DNA from: Lachnospiraceae bacterium GAM79
GTDB lineage: Bacteria; Bacillota; Clostridia; Lachnospirales; Lachnospiraceae
Assembly (NCBI GenBank): GCA_003584705.1
Contig: AP018536.1
Span: 2,480,001-2,544,000, forward strand
Length of the DNA: 64,000 nt
Direction of reading: 5' to 3'
A program made the position numbers and the translations under genes. Below the pieces are notes generated by a model. The model had not been told where the DNA came from and did no database searches. It saw nothing but the letters and a program-made list of their open reading frames with translations. Each line of letters begins with the position of its first letter. Position 1 is the stretch's first letter. Below, piece after piece: positions 62,803 to 64,000 of this stretch.

Positions 62803-64000
62803 TTATGATTCTTTGTTTTCAGAAGAAGCCTCTGCGGCTTCTTTTTTGATTCTCGCCATATGCTCTCTGATCTTCACCTCATAACCGTTACCCGAGGGCT
62901 GATAGAACTCCCTGCCGCTTAATTCATAGGGCAGATACTGCTGTTCCACATAGTCATTCGGGTAATCATGTGCATATTTATATCCTGTTCCGTGTCCCAA
63001 TTTTGCTGCTCCTTTATAATGTGCATCCTGCAAGTGTGCGGGGATCGGCAGATCTCCTGTGGCCTGTACTTCCTGCATCGCCTGAAATACCGCTTCGCAG
63101 CTACGATTGCTCTTGGGTGCTGTAGCAATATAAGTCACTGCCTGCGCCAGAATGATCTGCGCCTCCGGCATGCCTACCCGCTCCACCGCCAGAGAAGCAT
63201 TCACTGCCATCACCAGTGCCTGGGGATCCGCATTGCCCACATCCTCCGATGCACAGATCATAATACGTCTTGCAATAAAAGTAACGCTTTCGCCAGCATT
63301 TAACATCCTTGCCAGATAATATACTGCCGCATCCGGATCTGACCCCCGCATACTCTTGATAAATGCAGAAATCGTATCGTAGTGGTTGTCACCGTTTTTA
63401 TCGTATCTCGCCGCTCTCTTCTGGATACACTGCTGTGCCACGTCGAGCGTAATATGGATCTTGCCATCCGGTCCCGGTTCTGTGGTCATGATGCCCAGTT
63501 CAATAGCATTCAGTGCATGTCTGGCATCGCCGCCGGAGATATCTGCCAGAAAATCCAGTGCATCCTCGTCTATGGTGCCGTTGTAGGCTCCCATTCCCCG
63601 GTCTGTATCGTAGACTGCTTTTTTCAAAAGTTCTTTGATGGCTTCCCTCGGAATCGGCTTCAATTCAAAGATCACCGAGCGGGAGATCAGAGCGCCGTTG
63701 ACTTCAAAATAGGGATTCTCTGTGGTAGCTCCTATGAGAATGATCGTACCGTCCTCCACATACGGGAGCAGATAATCCTGTTGTCCCTTATTGAAACGGT
63801 GGATCTCGTCAATGAACAGAATTGTACGCTTCCTGTACATTCCCTGCAGTTCCTTCGCCTTTGCCACCACTTCTTCCATATCCTTTTTGCCCGCCACTGT
63901 GGCATTAATCTGTTGAAATTCAGCACTGGTAGTATTGGCAATGACTTTCGCCAGCGTCGTTTTGCCGGTACCGGGCGGTCCATAGAAAATGATGGAGCTG
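62803..64000 (-). CDS. rarA: Replication-associated recombination protein A (RarA/MgsA), cut at window edge
   Basis: About 399 residues of an AAA+ ATPase are visible; the N-terminus lies beyond the window. The Walker A GPPGTGKTTLAKVIA, Walker B ILFIDEIHRFNKGQQD, sensor I ILIGATTENPYFEVN and the C-terminal MgsA-type region (YDTISAFIKSMRGSDPDAA) are seen. RarA acts at stalled replication forks, working as a tetramer with SSB. The frame reads through the ATG at 63897 into the conserved P-loop upstream, so that ATG is not the start. Confidence 0.95.
   Translation of the reverse strand, partial: SSIIFYGPPGTGKTTLAKVIANTTSAEFQQINATVAGKKDMEEVVAKAKELQGMYRKRTILFIDEIHRFNKGQQDYLLPYVEDGTIILIGATTENPYFEVNGALISRSVIFELKPIPREAIKELLKKAVYDTDRGMGAYNGTIDEDALDFLADISGGDARHALNAIELGIMTTEPGPDGKIHITLDVAQQCIQKRAARYDKNGDNHYDTISAFIKSMRGSDPDAAVYYLARMLNAGESVTFIARRIMICASEDVGNADPQALVMAVNASLAVERVGMPEAQIILAQAVTYIATAPKSNRSCEAVFQAMQEVQATGDLPIPAHLQDAHYKGAAKLGHGTGYKYAHDYPNDYVEQQYLPYELSGREFYQPSGNGYEVKIREHMARIKKEAAEASSENKES

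Overview
The window looks like a chromosomal segment of a gut-type Lachnospiraceae bacterium (Clostridia). The evidence is low-GC Gram-positive signals (strong GGAGG ribosome sites, TTGACA/TATAAT promoters, U-tract terminators), a T-box leader on thrS, an infC-rpmI-rplT operon with an attenuator and an AUU start, a Rho with a clostridial-type N-terminal insert, and the order rho / malic enzyme / TIGR01212 radical SAM / DUF4364 / rarA. The species cannot be named from this sequence alone.

Positions 1-27600 are a carbohydrate-use region. A leftward operon carries a GH2 enzyme, a DUF5107-TPR protein, a GH35 beta-galactosidase and the start of a MATE transporter, with a divergent AraC regulator. 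A second leftward operon carries an ABC sugar importer (binding protein and two permeases), a GH38 alpha-mannosidase, a GH28 pectinase-like enzyme, an MFS transporter and a ROK sugar kinase, ending in a clear terminator. It is flanked by a rightward YesM/YesN-type two-component system. A TIM-barrel epimerase, a Gfo/Idh/MocA dehydrogenase and another AraC regulator follow. There is no ATPase gene for the importer, so it probably uses a shared MsmX-like ATPase encoded elsewhere.

Positions 27600-46000 are a mixed accessory region. It holds a mosaic relic made from pieces of a GH2 gene, a TRAP-transporter dctP gene and htpG, then a DUF4143 ATPase, a secreted InlB-repeat protein with LytTR-like sites, ppdK, oleate hydratase with a TetR regulator, two identical tRNA-Pro genes, a 53-bp tandem hairpin array, an alpha/beta hydrolase, a frameshifted small membrane gene, threonine aldolase, PepD, a MarR-MATE pair with visible operators, an unassigned structured-RNA candidate and a HicAB toxin-antitoxin pair.

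Positions 46000-64000 are mostly core genes: tRNA-Gly, a HAD phosphatase, rplT-rpmI-infC, a DUF1540 protein, thrS with its T-box, a CarD-type regulator, an SGNH-GNAT fusion, prfA, prmC, DUF1385, rpmE, a RelE/Phd pair, rho, malic enzyme, radical SAM, DUF4364 and a cut-off rarA. Small palindromic repeats sit between these genes; one forms the 3' end of prmC.

The least explained items are the 53-bp hairpin array (38500-38800), the structured locus at 44913-45070, the three-gene mosaic (27625-28497), the structured leader before the first AraC gene (8676-8762) and the palindromic element in prmC (55153-55320).
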